Positions 16,604-24,148 of a stretch of DNA of 64,000 bases are shown here, one piece after another (position 1 is the stretch's first letter; every line of letters starts with the position of its first letter). The notes under the pieces are model-generated. The model searched no databases. It was given only the letters and a program-made list of their open reading frames with translations, and was not told the origin of the DNA. Origin of the DNA: DASVHS01 sp035468985 (lineage in GTDB: Bacteria > Acidobacteriota > Thermoanaerobaculia > Gp7-AA8); NCBI GenBank assembly GCA_035468985.1, contig DATISF010000010.1, forward strand, positions 15,950 to 79,949. The letters are read 5' to 3'. The position numbers were made by a program, and so were the translations under genes.

Positions 16604-16733
16604 CTCTGAACAAGTCGTTGTTCACGTCATCCTGAGCCGCGAAGACGGCGAAGGATCTCGAAATGGCAGGCGTTTTCGCATCCTGAGATCCTTCGTCGCG
16701 CTTCGCTGACTCAGGATGACGACTTGTTCAGAG
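16604..16733. repeat. Palindromic repeat, GTCATCCTGAG family, full copy
   Basis: The outer 15-bp perfect arms CTCTGAACAAGTCGT/ACGACTTGTTCAGAG enclose a second inverted pair, CGTCATCCTGAG...GAAGGATCTC and GAGATCCTTCG...CTCAGGATGACG. Related copies are at 32530-32611, 47495-47530 and a half copy at 24126-24147. Confidence 0.85.
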
Positions 16734-16935
16734 GTTCGCTAGCGGCGCCGCAACTCGGCGTGGACCTCGCGCACATCGTCGCTGCCGCACCAGGGACGGC
16801 GAGCGCCGCAATCACGCCGGGCTCATCCGACTGGTCTCCCGACTGGCGGTGATGCAGGTAGACGCGCCAGATGAGGATGCAGACGAGCCCGACGATGATC
16901 AGGATGCCGAGCATTGCGCCGATTCTGCGAGCCAT
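16711..16935 (-). CDS. Small single-TM protein (uncertain)
   Basis: 74 residues with one strong hydrophobic helix near the N-terminus (IGAMLGILIIVGLVCILIW) followed by a basic patch, consistent with an inner-membrane peptide. Its last ~9 residues are encoded by the arm of the adjacent palindromic repeat, so the present C-terminus may be the product of repeat insertion. No clear ribosome-binding site. Divergent from the oxidoreductase gene. Confidence 0.4.
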   Translation of the reverse strand: MARRIGAMLGILIIVGLVCILIWRVYLHHRQSGDQSDEPGVIAALAVPGAAATMCARSTPSCGAASEPLNKSSS

Positions 16936-17019
16936 TGGTTTGCGGAGTTTCTCACGCTATGGGTGAACCTGCACGATGCCGCCCCCGAGATCCACGGCCC
17001 ACGACCTAGAATGCACACG

Positions 17020-18048
17020 ATGAAAGCAGTCGTCATCAAAGAACACGGCGGTCCCGAGAAACTCGAGCTCGCCGAGATCGCCGATCCGCAGATCCGCCCC
17101 GGCTACGCCATCGTCCGCGTGCGCGCCGTGGCGCTCAACCATCTGGATGTCTGGGTCCGCCGCGGCGTGCCGGGACACAAGTTCCCGCTGCCCATCACGC
17201 CGGGAGCGGAAGTGGCCGGCGTCATCGAGCAGATCGAACCGAACGAAGCGGGATTCTCGGCCGGCGACGAGGTCATCGTCGCGCCGGGATTCTCCTGCGG
17301 ACACTGCATCGCCTGTCTCTCCGGGAACGACCCGCTCTGCCAGCGCTTCGGGATTTTCGGCGAGACCACCAACGGAGGAGCGGCGCAGCGGATGCTCGCA
17401 CCGATCCGCAATCTGATCCGGAAGCCGCCCCAGCTCTCATTCACCGAGGCGGCAGCATTCCCGCTGGACATGCTCACCGCCTGGCACATGCTCATCGCGC
17501 GCGCGGGACTCCGACAGGGGGAGACCGTGCTGGTGCAGGCCGGCGGATCGGGGGTCGGCAGCGCGGCCATCCAGATCGCGAAGCTCTGGAACGCAACGGT
17601 CTACGCGACCGCCGGCTCGCCGGAAAAAGCGGCGCGAGCGAAGGAGCTCGGCGCCGACGCCACGATCGAGTACCGCACCACCGACTTCGTCGCCGAGGTG
17701 AAAACGCTCACCGGCAAGCGCGGTGTCGATATCGTTTTCGAGCACGTCGGCGCCGACACGTTCGAACGCTCGCTGCGCGCCCTCGCCAAAGGAGGACGGC
17801 TCGTGACCTGCGGCGCGACCGCGGGAGCGGACGTCACCATCAACCTCCGCCTCGTCTTCTTCAAGCTGCTCTCCATCCTCGGCTCTACGATGGGTAGCAT
17901 CGCCGAGCTGCATGAGATCATGAAGCACGTCGCCACAGGCCGCCTCCGCCCGGTCGTGGACCGCGTGCTGCCGCTCGATCAGATCGCGGAAGGACATCGG
18001 GTGCTGGAAGCGCGCCAGGCGTTTGGAAAAATTGTTCTCGAAATCTGA
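17020..18048 (+). CDS. Zinc-type medium-chain dehydrogenase / quinone oxidoreductase
   Basis: 342-residue NAD(P)H-dependent MDR enzyme. GroES-like N-domain with the structural-zinc cluster CGHCIACLSGNDPLC, Rossmann motif AGGSGVGSAAIQIA near residue 172. The catalytic-zinc Cys/His motif is replaced by LNHLDVW, so it fits the quinone-oxidoreductase/enoyl-reductase side rather than a classical alcohol dehydrogenase. ATG 17020 is chosen because the family starts MKAVV; ATG 17011 is an in-frame alternative. The downstream gap is filled by 7-bp repeats before mutL. Confidence 0.9.
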   Translation: MKAVVIKEHGGPEKLELAEIADPQIRPGYAIVRVRAVALNHLDVWVRRGVPGHKFPLPITPGAEVAGVIEQIEPNEAGFSAGDEVIVAPGFSCGHCIACLSGNDPLCQRFGIFGETTNGGAAQRMLAPIRNLIRKPPQLSFTEAAAFPLDMLTAWHMLIARAGLRQGETVLVQAGGSGVGSAAIQIAKLWNATVYATAGSPEKAARAKELGADATIEYRTTDFVAEVKTLTGKRGVDIVFEHVGADTFERSLRALAKGGRLVTCGATAGADVTINLRLVFFKLLSILGSTMGSIAELHEIMKHVATGRLRPVVDRVLPLDQIAEGHRVLEARQAFGKIVLEI

Positions 18049-18049
18049 C

Positions 18050-18127
18050 CGGATTCGGCGTTCGGGATTTGGGATTCGGGCCTACCACCCGGCGAATCCC
18101 GATTCTCGAATCCCGAATCCCGATTCA
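18050..18127. repeat. Inverted 7-bp repeat arrays (GGGATTC / GAATCCC) before mutL
   Basis: About four forward units (18051-18080), a 12-base spacer and five reverse units (18093-18126), able to fold into a hairpin. The array ends about ten bases before the mutL ATG. Confidence 0.9.
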
Positions 18128-18137
18128 TAATTCACCG

Positions 18138-19916
18138 ATGCCCCCCATCCGTGTCCTTCCCTCCGACCTGGTCAATCAGATCGCCGCCGGCGAAGTCGTC
18201 GAGCGGCCCGCTTCGGTCGTGAAAGAGCTCGTCGAGAACGCCATCGACGCCGGGGCGTCGACGATCGACGTTCTGCTGGAAGGGGGCGGGCGGAAGCTGA
18301 TCGAAGTGCGCGACGACGGCTGCGGCATGTCCCACGACGACGCCCTCCTTTCCATCGAGCGGCACGCCACCTCCAAGATTCGCGAGTTCGGCGATCTCAC
18401 CCGCGTCCGCACGCTCGGCTTCCGCGGCGAGGCCCTGCCGTCGATCGCCAGCGTGTCGCGCTTCACGCTGACGACGTTCGACGGCTCGGCCGATGCCGCC
18501 GTCGAGATCGCCTGCGAGCCGCTGACCGGCAGCCGCACCGTGAAGCCAGCCGCTCGCGACCGCGGGACGACCGTGCGCGTCGCCGAGCTGTTCGAGAACG
18601 TGCCGGCGCGCCGGAAGTTTCTCCGCAGCGCCGACGCCGAGTTCCGTTTCATCGTCACCGTCGTGTCGTCCTACGCGCTGCCGAATCCGTCGCGCGCGTT
18701 CCGTCTCGAGCACAACGGGCGGGTCGTCCTCGATCTCCCCCCTGCCGTCTCCTCCCTCGCCCGCGTCGTCCAGATCCTCGGCAACGAATCCGAGCCGTAC
18801 CTGGCGACGGTCGACGGAGCCATGGGAGAGACGCGCGTGACTGGCTTCGCCACGCGCGGCCTCCGCTTCGGCAGCCGCCGCAATCAATATCTCTTCGTCA
18901 ACGGGCGCCTGGTGAAGGATCGCGTCCTCACGCACGCGGTCAACCGGGCCTGCGATTCTTTCGACTTCGACGGTCATCCCGCGGTCGTCCTCTTCCTCGA
19001 CGTGCCGGCGGAGATCGTCGACGTCAACGTCCATCCTGCGAAGACCGAAGTGCGCTTCCGCGACTCCGGTCCCGTCCACGTCCTTGTCGAACACGCTCTG
19101 AAGCGCGCCTTGGGCGGAGCGGAAGAAGGATCGGCGCTGCTTCTCGCCACACCGCTGCGGGACGCGCCTCTGGACGAGGCCTCGGTGGAAATGTTCCGGC
19201 CGCAGCGGTTCGATGCGCCGCCGCCCGTCACGCAGTTCACGCCGCTCTTTCAACGATCCGCGGTCGTGCAGCCGCCGCGGCCGGCACAGTCCGCGGCGAT
19301 CGCGCCGATCGTCGAGGACGAGCGCCCCGTCGATCTCGGCGATCTCAAAGGGCGGGTGGTCGGGCAGTATCGATTGAGCTACATCCTGGTCGACACGCCG
19401 GGCGGGCTTCGCATCATCGACCAGCACGTCGCGCATGAGCGCGTCCTCTACGACCGCTATTTCGAGCGGATCTCGAACGGCACGCCGGCGTCGCAGCAGC
19501 TGCTCACGCCGATCCTCTACGAAAGCGGCGCGGCCGAGGCGGCGGTGCTCGAGTCGCATGTCGACGAGCTGCGGGGGGTCGGCTTCGACATCGAGCGCTT
19601 CTCCGGAAACACGTTCGCCATCGCCGCGCTCCCGCCGGAGCTCGTGCACGACGATCTGGAGGCGTTCCTGCGCAAGCTCATCGATGCGTCGATCGAGGAG
19701 AAGTCCTCACACATTGCGCACTTGCGTGAGCGCATCTGCGCTTCGCTGGCCTGTCAGGCGGCGATCAAAGTGCACCGTCCGCTCGGCGGCGAAGAGATGG
19801 CCCGCCTCGTGGCCGAGCTGCTCGACTCCTCGAATCCATTCGCCTGTCCGCACGGACGGCCGATCATCGTCGACATCAAGCATCTGGACATCGAGCGCCA
19901 CTTCCACAGGAAGTAG
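18138..19916 (+). CDS. mutL: DNA mismatch repair protein MutL
   Basis: 592 residues. GHKL ATPase motifs: NAIDAGAS, DDGCGM, HATSKI and GFRGEALPSI. The C-terminal dimerisation/endonuclease half shows IDQHVAHERVLYD, SLACQAAIKVH and FACPHGRP. These are the motifs of endonuclease-type MutL, except that the last acidic residue of the DQHA motif is Asp rather than Glu, so nicking activity is probable but not certain. ATG 18138 is set by the family N-terminus (PIRVLPSDLVNQIAAGEVVE). mutS is not in the window. Confidence 0.97.
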   Translation: MPPIRVLPSDLVNQIAAGEVVERPASVVKELVENAIDAGASTIDVLLEGGGRKLIEVRDDGCGMSHDDALLSIERHATSKIREFGDLTRVRTLGFRGEALPSIASVSRFTLTTFDGSADAAVEIACEPLTGSRTVKPAARDRGTTVRVAELFENVPARRKFLRSADAEFRFIVTVVSSYALPNPSRAFRLEHNGRVVLDLPPAVSSLARVVQILGNESEPYLATVDGAMGETRVTGFATRGLRFGSRRNQYLFVNGRLVKDRVLTHAVNRACDSFDFDGHPAVVLFLDVPAEIVDVNVHPAKTEVRFRDSGPVHVLVEHALKRALGGAEEGSALLLATPLRDAPLDEASVEMFRPQRFDAPPPVTQFTPLFQRSAVVQPPRPAQSAAIAPIVEDERPVDLGDLKGRVVGQYRLSYILVDTPGGLRIIDQHVAHERVLYDRYFERISNGTPASQQLLTPILYESGAAEAAVLESHVDELRGVGFDIERFSGNTFAIAALPPELVHDDLEAFLRKLIDASIEEKSSHIAHLRERICASLACQAAIKVHRPLGGEEMARLVAELLDSSNPFACPHGRPIIVDIKHLDIERHFHRK

Positions 19917-19948
19917 AGCGACCGCGCCGCCGAGGTAGGCTGGTGGCG

Positions 19949-20338
19949 ATGGTCGATTCGCGCGAGCTGGGCACTCGAGGCGAGCGTCGCGCGGCCTGGT
20001 TCTACCGGCTGCGCGGCTATCGCATCGTCTCGCGCAATCTACGGCTGCGCTCCGGCGAGATCGACCTGGTGGCGCGGCGCGGTCGAACGATCGTCATCGT
20101 CGAGGTGAAGACGCGCCAGTCGCTCGCCGCGGGCGAAGGGCACGAGGCCGTCGACCGCCGGAAGCGCGAGCGCCTGGTGCGGCTGGCGAACGAATACGTG
20201 AGCGGCGAGCGCGGCGTGCAGATCCGCTACGACGTCATGTCGCTGTTCTGGAACGGCCGGCGCTTCCTCGTCAGCCACTACCCCGACGCGTTCCGGCCGG
20301 TGGCCGATCCGCACGAGCCCTGGCGTTGGCGCGCCTAA
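19949..20338 (+). CDS. YraN/UPF0102-family endonuclease-like protein
   Basis: 129 residues with the restriction-endonuclease-like core GEIDLVARRG and VIVEVKTRQ (the D...ExK pattern), family length. Function unestablished; a nuclease fold is predicted for the family. Start at ATG 19949, GTG 19943 possible. Its 3' end overlaps the convergent amidohydrolase gene by four bases. Confidence 0.92.
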   Translation: MVDSRELGTRGERRAAWFYRLRGYRIVSRNLRLRSGEIDLVARRGRTIVIVEVKTRQSLAAGEGHEAVDRRKRERLVRLANEYVSGERGVQIRYDVMSLFWNGRRFLVSHYPDAFRPVADPHEPWRWRA

Positions 20339-21318
20339 TCGAGATTCAAGAGACGCGCGGCATTGCCGCCGAGAATCTTGGCCCGATCGCCTTCGGAGAT
20401 CGGAAGCGCGGCGATGCTGTCGAGCATCTGGCGCAGGCTTCCGATCTGGTGCGGGTAATCGCTGCCGGCGAGGATGTGATCGGCACCCGCGAACTCGATC
20501 GCCAGCCGCAGCGCGCGTCCGTCGAAGTTAACCGAGTCGTAGTAGAACTCTTTCAGGTACTCGCTCGGCGGGCGGTCGATGTTCGCCCGGCACTCGCGGA
20601 ACGCGTGGAATCCGCGGTCGAGGCGCTCGACGAGATACGGAATCGCGCCGCCGAGATGTCCGAGAACCCACCGGATGCGCGGGAAACGGGCGGCCACGCC
20701 GGAGAAAACGAGGCTTGCCGCCGCGAGCGTGGTGTCCAGCGGAAAGCCGACCAGCGGCATCAGCCAGTAGTCCTGCATCGCCTCGACGCCGACGGGCGAC
20801 GTCGGATGGATGTGGATGACGGCGCCGAGATCATTGGCACGCTCCCACACCGTGAGGAAGCGATCATCGCTGAGCGCCACGTCGTTGATGTTGCTGAAGA
20901 TCATCGCTCCGCCGAAATGCAGCTCGCGGCAGATGCGCTCCAACTCCTTCGCCGACGCCGCCGGATCGCAGAGAGGCAGCGTGCCGAGCGCCAGGAATCG
21001 TCCCGCGTGTCGCGACACGATCTCCGCGAAGCTGTCGTTGACGATCCGCGCAAGCCGGACCGCCACCGCCGGTTCCTCGATGTGCGTGCCGGGGGTCGTG
21101 AGCGTGAGCACCTGAGTGTCGACGCCGGTCTCGCGCAGAACTTCCTCGCGGTAGCCGATGTCGCGGTGGCCGCGCACGGCGATGTTGTAATCGCCGGGGT
21201 AATGCAGACGGGGATTTCCCTCCTCGTCCACCGTGATGCGCACGCGGCTCGATCCCGAGCGCAGCGCATCGAGGTACGCCGCCGGGTAGAAGTGATTGTG
21301 AAAATCGATCACGGTCAT
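20335..21318 (-). CDS. ACMSD-like metal-dependent amidohydrolase
   Basis: 327-residue Amidohydro_2-type TIM barrel: N-terminal metal motif IDFHNHFYP, mid-protein VIHIHPTSP, LGHLGGAIPYL and the C-terminal GSDYPHQ Asp motif. Such enzymes decarboxylate or hydrolyse aromatic or lactone substrates (ACMS, gamma-resorcylate type). The substrate cannot be read from sequence. ATG 21318 is chosen; sequence upstream of it runs into the tRNA gene. Confidence 0.9.
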   Translation of the reverse strand: MTVIDFHNHFYPAAYLDALRSGSSRVRITVDEEGNPRLHYPGDYNIAVRGHRDIGYREEVLRETGVDTQVLTLTTPGTHIEEPAVAVRLARIVNDSFAEIVSRHAGRFLALGTLPLCDPAASAKELERICRELHFGGAMIFSNINDVALSDDRFLTVWERANDLGAVIHIHPTSPVGVEAMQDYWLMPLVGFPLDTTLAAASLVFSGVAARFPRIRWVLGHLGGAIPYLVERLDRGFHAFRECRANIDRPPSEYLKEFYYDSVNFDGRALRLAIEFAGADHILAGSDYPHQIGSLRQMLDSIAALPISEGDRAKILGGNAARLLNLD

Positions 21319-21373
21319 CGCCGCTCCGAAACAGCGAGGGCCGCGTCGCCGCGGCCCCCGGGATAATGATCGT

Positions 21374-21449
21374 TGGAGCGGGCAACCGGACTCGAACCGG
21401 CGACATCGACCTTGGCAAGGTCGCACTCTACCAACTGAGTTATGCCCGC
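21374..21449 (-). tRNA. tRNA-Gly (anticodon GCC), CCA encoded
   Basis: The 76-base minus-strand cloverleaf has a 7-bp acceptor stem beginning GCGGGCA, D-loop AGTTGGTAGA, anticodon stem-loop GACCTTGCCAAGGTC (GCC at 21414-21416) and T-loop GGTTCGAGTCC. It ends in discriminator U plus encoded CCA at 21374-21376. Confidence 0.97.
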
Positions 21450-21528
21450 GAAAGCCGGCAGAGAGTAGTGGCTCGATGCCGGAGTGTCAATATGAACGGC
21501 GGCCTGACGCTCCCTATTTCCAGGGCCA

Positions 21529-22872
21529 TCACGGCCTCTCCACCCGAATCCCGTACGCGTGCAGCTTGCGATAGAGGTTCGACCTCTCTACCCCCAGCGC
21601 GTCGGCCGTCCTGCTGACATTCCCGGCGAACTCGCGAAGGCGATCGAGGATGTACTGCTTCTCGAACTCGTCGCGGGCCTCGCGGAGCGGAAGGTTCTGA
21701 GGAATCGGCGCCGCCGCCGGGGCCGCGCCGAGCTGAACATCCTCGGCCTCGATGGTGTCGTGCGGGAGGAGGATGGCCAGGCGCTCGATGACGTTGCGCA
21801 GCTCGCGGACGTTGCCGGGCCAGTGATACGCCTTGAGCTTCCCCGCCGCACCGGCGGAAAGGCGTTTCTTCGGCGCGCGCGTCTCCGCGGCGAAGCGGCG
21901 AAGAAAATGCTCGGCCAGCAGCACGACGTCGTTTCCACGCCCCCGCAGCGGCGGGACGTCGATGGGAATGACGTTGAGCCGGTAGTAGAGATCGCTCCGG
22001 AACCGGCCGGCGGCGATCTCCAGCTCCAGGTTCTTGTTCGTCGCGGCGATCACCCGCACGTCGACGCGAATCGTCTGCTGCGCGCCGACGCGCTGGAACG
22101 TCTGCTCCTGCAGCACGCGCAGCACCTTCGCCTGCGCGCTGAGACTCATGTCCCCGACCTCGTCGAGGAACAGCGTGCCGCCGTCAGCAAGCTCGAACTT
22201 TCCCTTGCGGTCCTCGATCGCGCCGGTGAACGCGCCCTTGCGATGGCCGAAGAGCTCCGATTCGATCAGCTCCTCCGGAATCGCCGCGCAGTTGACGTCG
22301 ACGAACGGCTGCTCGGCGCGGAGCGACTCGCGGTGCAGCGTGCGGGCGACGATCTCCTTCCCGCTGCCGTTCTCGCCGGTGATGAGCACCCGGCTCGCGG
22401 AGGGGGCGGCGCTTCGGATCTGCTGATGCAGCTTCTGCATCGGCTCGCTCTCGCCGATGAGCAGGTCGTCGAGATCGACCGAGCGCCGCATCTCCCGCAC
22501 TTCCTCGCGGAGCTTGCGGTCGGCGAGCGCGTGATTGACGGTGAGGAGCACGCGCTCGAGCGACAGCGGCTTTTCCAGAAAATCGTAGGCGCCGAGCCGC
22601 GTGGCCCGCACCGCGGTGTCGATGTTTCCGTGGCCGGACACCACGATGACCGGAGGCCCGCCGGCGTTGCGGATGCGCTCGAGCACGGTCATCCCGTCGA
22701 TGCCCGGCAGCCAGAGATCGAGAATGACGAGATCGAACTCCTCGCGCGCGAACTGGGCCACGCCTTCTTCGCCCGACTCGCACGCGGTGGCCCGATGCCC
22801 CTCGTCTTCGAGGATGTGGGAGAGCGTCGTGCGGATGGACGCTTCGTCGTCGATGATCAGGATGCGGGACAT
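21529..22872 (-). CDS. NtrC-family sigma-54-dependent response regulator
   Basis: 447 residues: receiver (IIDDEAS; phospho-acceptor near residue 52 in LVILDLWLPGIDG; Lys in FLEKPLS), AAA+ domain (Walker A GENGSGKE, sigma-54 contact loop GAFTGA, Walker B GGTLFLDEVGDM) and a Fis-type helix-turn-helix (VSRTADALGVERSNLYRKL). Most like the NtrX subgroup by layout; no partner kinase lies in the window. ATG 22872 sits about ten bases from a 22-copy 7-bp array occupying its upstream region. Confidence 0.94.
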   Translation of the reverse strand: MSRILIIDDEASIRTTLSHILEDEGHRATACESGEEGVAQFAREEFDLVILDLWLPGIDGMTVLERIRNAGGPPVIVVSGHGNIDTAVRATRLGAYDFLEKPLSLERVLLTVNHALADRKLREEVREMRRSVDLDDLLIGESEPMQKLHQQIRSAAPSASRVLITGENGSGKEIVARTLHRESLRAEQPFVDVNCAAIPEELIESELFGHRKGAFTGAIEDRKGKFELADGGTLFLDEVGDMSLSAQAKVLRVLQEQTFQRVGAQQTIRVDVRVIAATNKNLELEIAAGRFRSDLYYRLNVIPIDVPPLRGRGNDVVLLAEHFLRRFAAETRAPKKRLSAGAAGKLKAYHWPGNVRELRNVIERLAILLPHDTIEAEDVQLGAAPAAAPIPQNLPLREARDEFEKQYILDRLREFAGNVSRTADALGVERSNLYRKLHAYGIRVERP

Positions 22873-22882
22873 GTCGTTATCC

Positions 22883-23036
22883 GGGATTCGGGATTCGGGA
22901 TTCGGGATTCGGGGTTCGGGGTTCGGGGTTCGGGGTTCGGGATTCGGGGTTCGGGATTCGGGGTTCGGGATTCGGGGTTCGGGGTTCGGGGTTCGGGATT
23001 CGGGATTCGGGGTTCGGGGTTCGGGGTTCGGGGTTC
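22883..23036. repeat. 22-copy 7-bp array (GGGATTC and GGGGTTC)
   Basis: Uninterrupted 7-base units. Writing A for GGGATTC and G for GGGGTTC, the order is AAAAGGGGAGAGAGGGAAGGGG. The plus strand has 22 G-runs and strong G-quadruplex potential. It is the template strand for the adjacent regulator gene. Confidence 0.97.
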
Positions 23037-23063
23037 GGGGCCCGAATCCTGAATCTTGCCGCA

Positions 23064-23535
23064 ATGTTAGCCTGTCGTGTTCATCGACCGCTTCGCCGAC
23101 GCCCGTCACGACGTCTGGCTTCACGCAACGTCAGCCGCCGCGCGGACGAGAAGCACATCGCCATCACTCCCTCAGCGATCCCGTACGATGTGATGACGCT
23201 GGAGCAGATCGAGATCGTGGAGCTCGCCGGTGGCCGCGCCGCCGATTCTTCACACGCGCCGTCCTGTGAGCTGCCGACGCACCTCGTCGTCTATCGCGCG
23301 CAAGGACGTCGACGCCATCGTTCACACGCACTCGCCGTTCGTGACGACGCTTTCGGTGCTGCGCAAGCCGCTGCGGCGATCATCGACGAGACGATGGTGC
23401 ACTTCGGCGGAACGGTGGGGGTCACCGACTACGCGTTCACCGGCACCGAGGCGGTCGGCGAGAACGTGGTGAGGGCGCTCGGCGACCGCACGGCGGTCCT
23501 CGCCAATCACGGGAACGTCTGCATCGGTTCGGGGC
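23064..23535 (+). pseudogene. Broken class II aldolase-like gene, copy 1 (longest)
   Basis: Pieces of the L-fuculose-phosphate aldolase/ribulose-phosphate epimerase fold in three frames. They are ITPSAIPYDVMTLEQIEIV (substrate loop), then in another frame DVDAIVHTHSPFVTTLSVL (zinc HxH), then back to ETMVHFGGTVGVTDYAFTGT and AVLANHGNVCIG. At least two frameshifts break it, and its 3' end is cut off by GGGGCCCGAATC repeat sequence. Nearly a whole 5' half and the C-terminus are missing. Decayed gene; no functional product expected. Confidence 0.85.
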
Positions 23536-23559
23536 CCGAATCTCGAATCTGAAATGTTC

Positions 23560-23582
23560 GGGATTCGGGGTTCGGGGTTCGG
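23560..23582. repeat. 7-bp repeats between aldolase copies 1 and 2
   Basis: Three GGGATTC/GGGGTTC units between the truncated end of copy 1 and the start of copy 2. Confidence 0.9.
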
Positions 23583-23834
23583 GCGCGGACGAGACGCACA
23601 TCGCCATCACTCCGGCACTCGCCGTTCGTGACGACGCTTTCGGTGCTGCGCAAGCCGCTGCAGCGATCATCGACGAGACGATGGTGCACTTCGGCGGAAC
23701 GGTGGAGGTCACCGACTACGCGTTCACCGGCACCGAGGCGGTCGGCGAGAACGTGGTGAGGGCGCTCGGCAACCGCACGGTGGTCCTCGCCAATCACGGG
23801 AACGTCTGCATCGGTTCGGGGCCCGAATCTCGAA
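23583..23834 (+). pseudogene. Aldolase-like fragment, copy 2
   Basis: Near-identical to copy 1 from GCGCGGACGAG onward but lacking about 160 internal bases (junction ATCACTCC/GCACTCGCC), so it carries only the zinc-motif remnant and the ETMVHFGGTVEVTDYAF to NHGNVCIG part. Followed by the same GGGGCCCGAATCTCG end. Confidence 0.85.
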
Positions 23835-23850
23835 TCTCGCCGCAATGTTC

Positions 23851-23880
23851 GGGATTCGGGATTCGGGGTTCGGGGTTCGG
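23851..23880. repeat. 7-bp repeats between aldolase copies 2 and 3
   Basis: Four units plus GG immediately before the GCGCGGACGAG start of copy 3. Confidence 0.9.
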
Positions 23881-24112
23881 GCGCGGACGAGACGCACATC
23901 GCCGTCACTCCGGCACTCGCCGTTCGTGACGACGCTTTCGGTGCTGCGCAAGCCGCTGCGGCGATCATCGACGAGACGATGGTGCACTTCGGCGGAACGG
24001 TGGAGGTCACCGACTACGCGTTCACCGGCGCCGAGGCGGTCGGCGAGAACGTGGTGAGGGCGCTCGGCGACCGCACGCCGGTCCTCGCCAATTACGGGAA
24101 CGTCTGCATCGG
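23881..24112 (+). pseudogene. Aldolase-like fragment, copy 3
   Basis: Shares the internal deletion of copy 2 (unit period 298 bases), with further substitutions: the NHG metal/active-site motif has become NYG. Ends in CATCGGCCC followed by half of a palindromic repeat. Confidence 0.85.
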
Positions 24113-24125
24113 CCCGTCCGCGCCG

Positions 24126-24147
24126 CGCTGCGCCAGCTCAGGATGAC
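24126..24147. repeat. Half copy of the GTCATCCTGAG palindromic repeat
   Basis: CTGCGCCAGCTCAGGATGAC matches the right arm of the copies at 16604 and 32530; the left arm is missing. It abuts the 3' end of the transketolase-like gene. Confidence 0.65.
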
Positions 24148-24148
24148 G

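Noticed and set aside
16431..16625. 64-codon minus-strand frame in the hairpin element
   Set aside because: Lies entirely within the long inverted repeat with no ribosome-binding site or domain.
21374..21449. tRNA-flanked genomic island
   Set aside because: No integrase, attachment-site repeat or composition change is seen around the tRNA-Gly gene.
22883..23036. CRISPR array
   Set aside because: Unit is 7 bases with no spacers and no cas gene nearby; it is a simple tandem repeat.
23064..24112. Functional class II aldolase genes
   Set aside because: Every copy is truncated or frameshifted and lacks complete zinc and active-site motifs.
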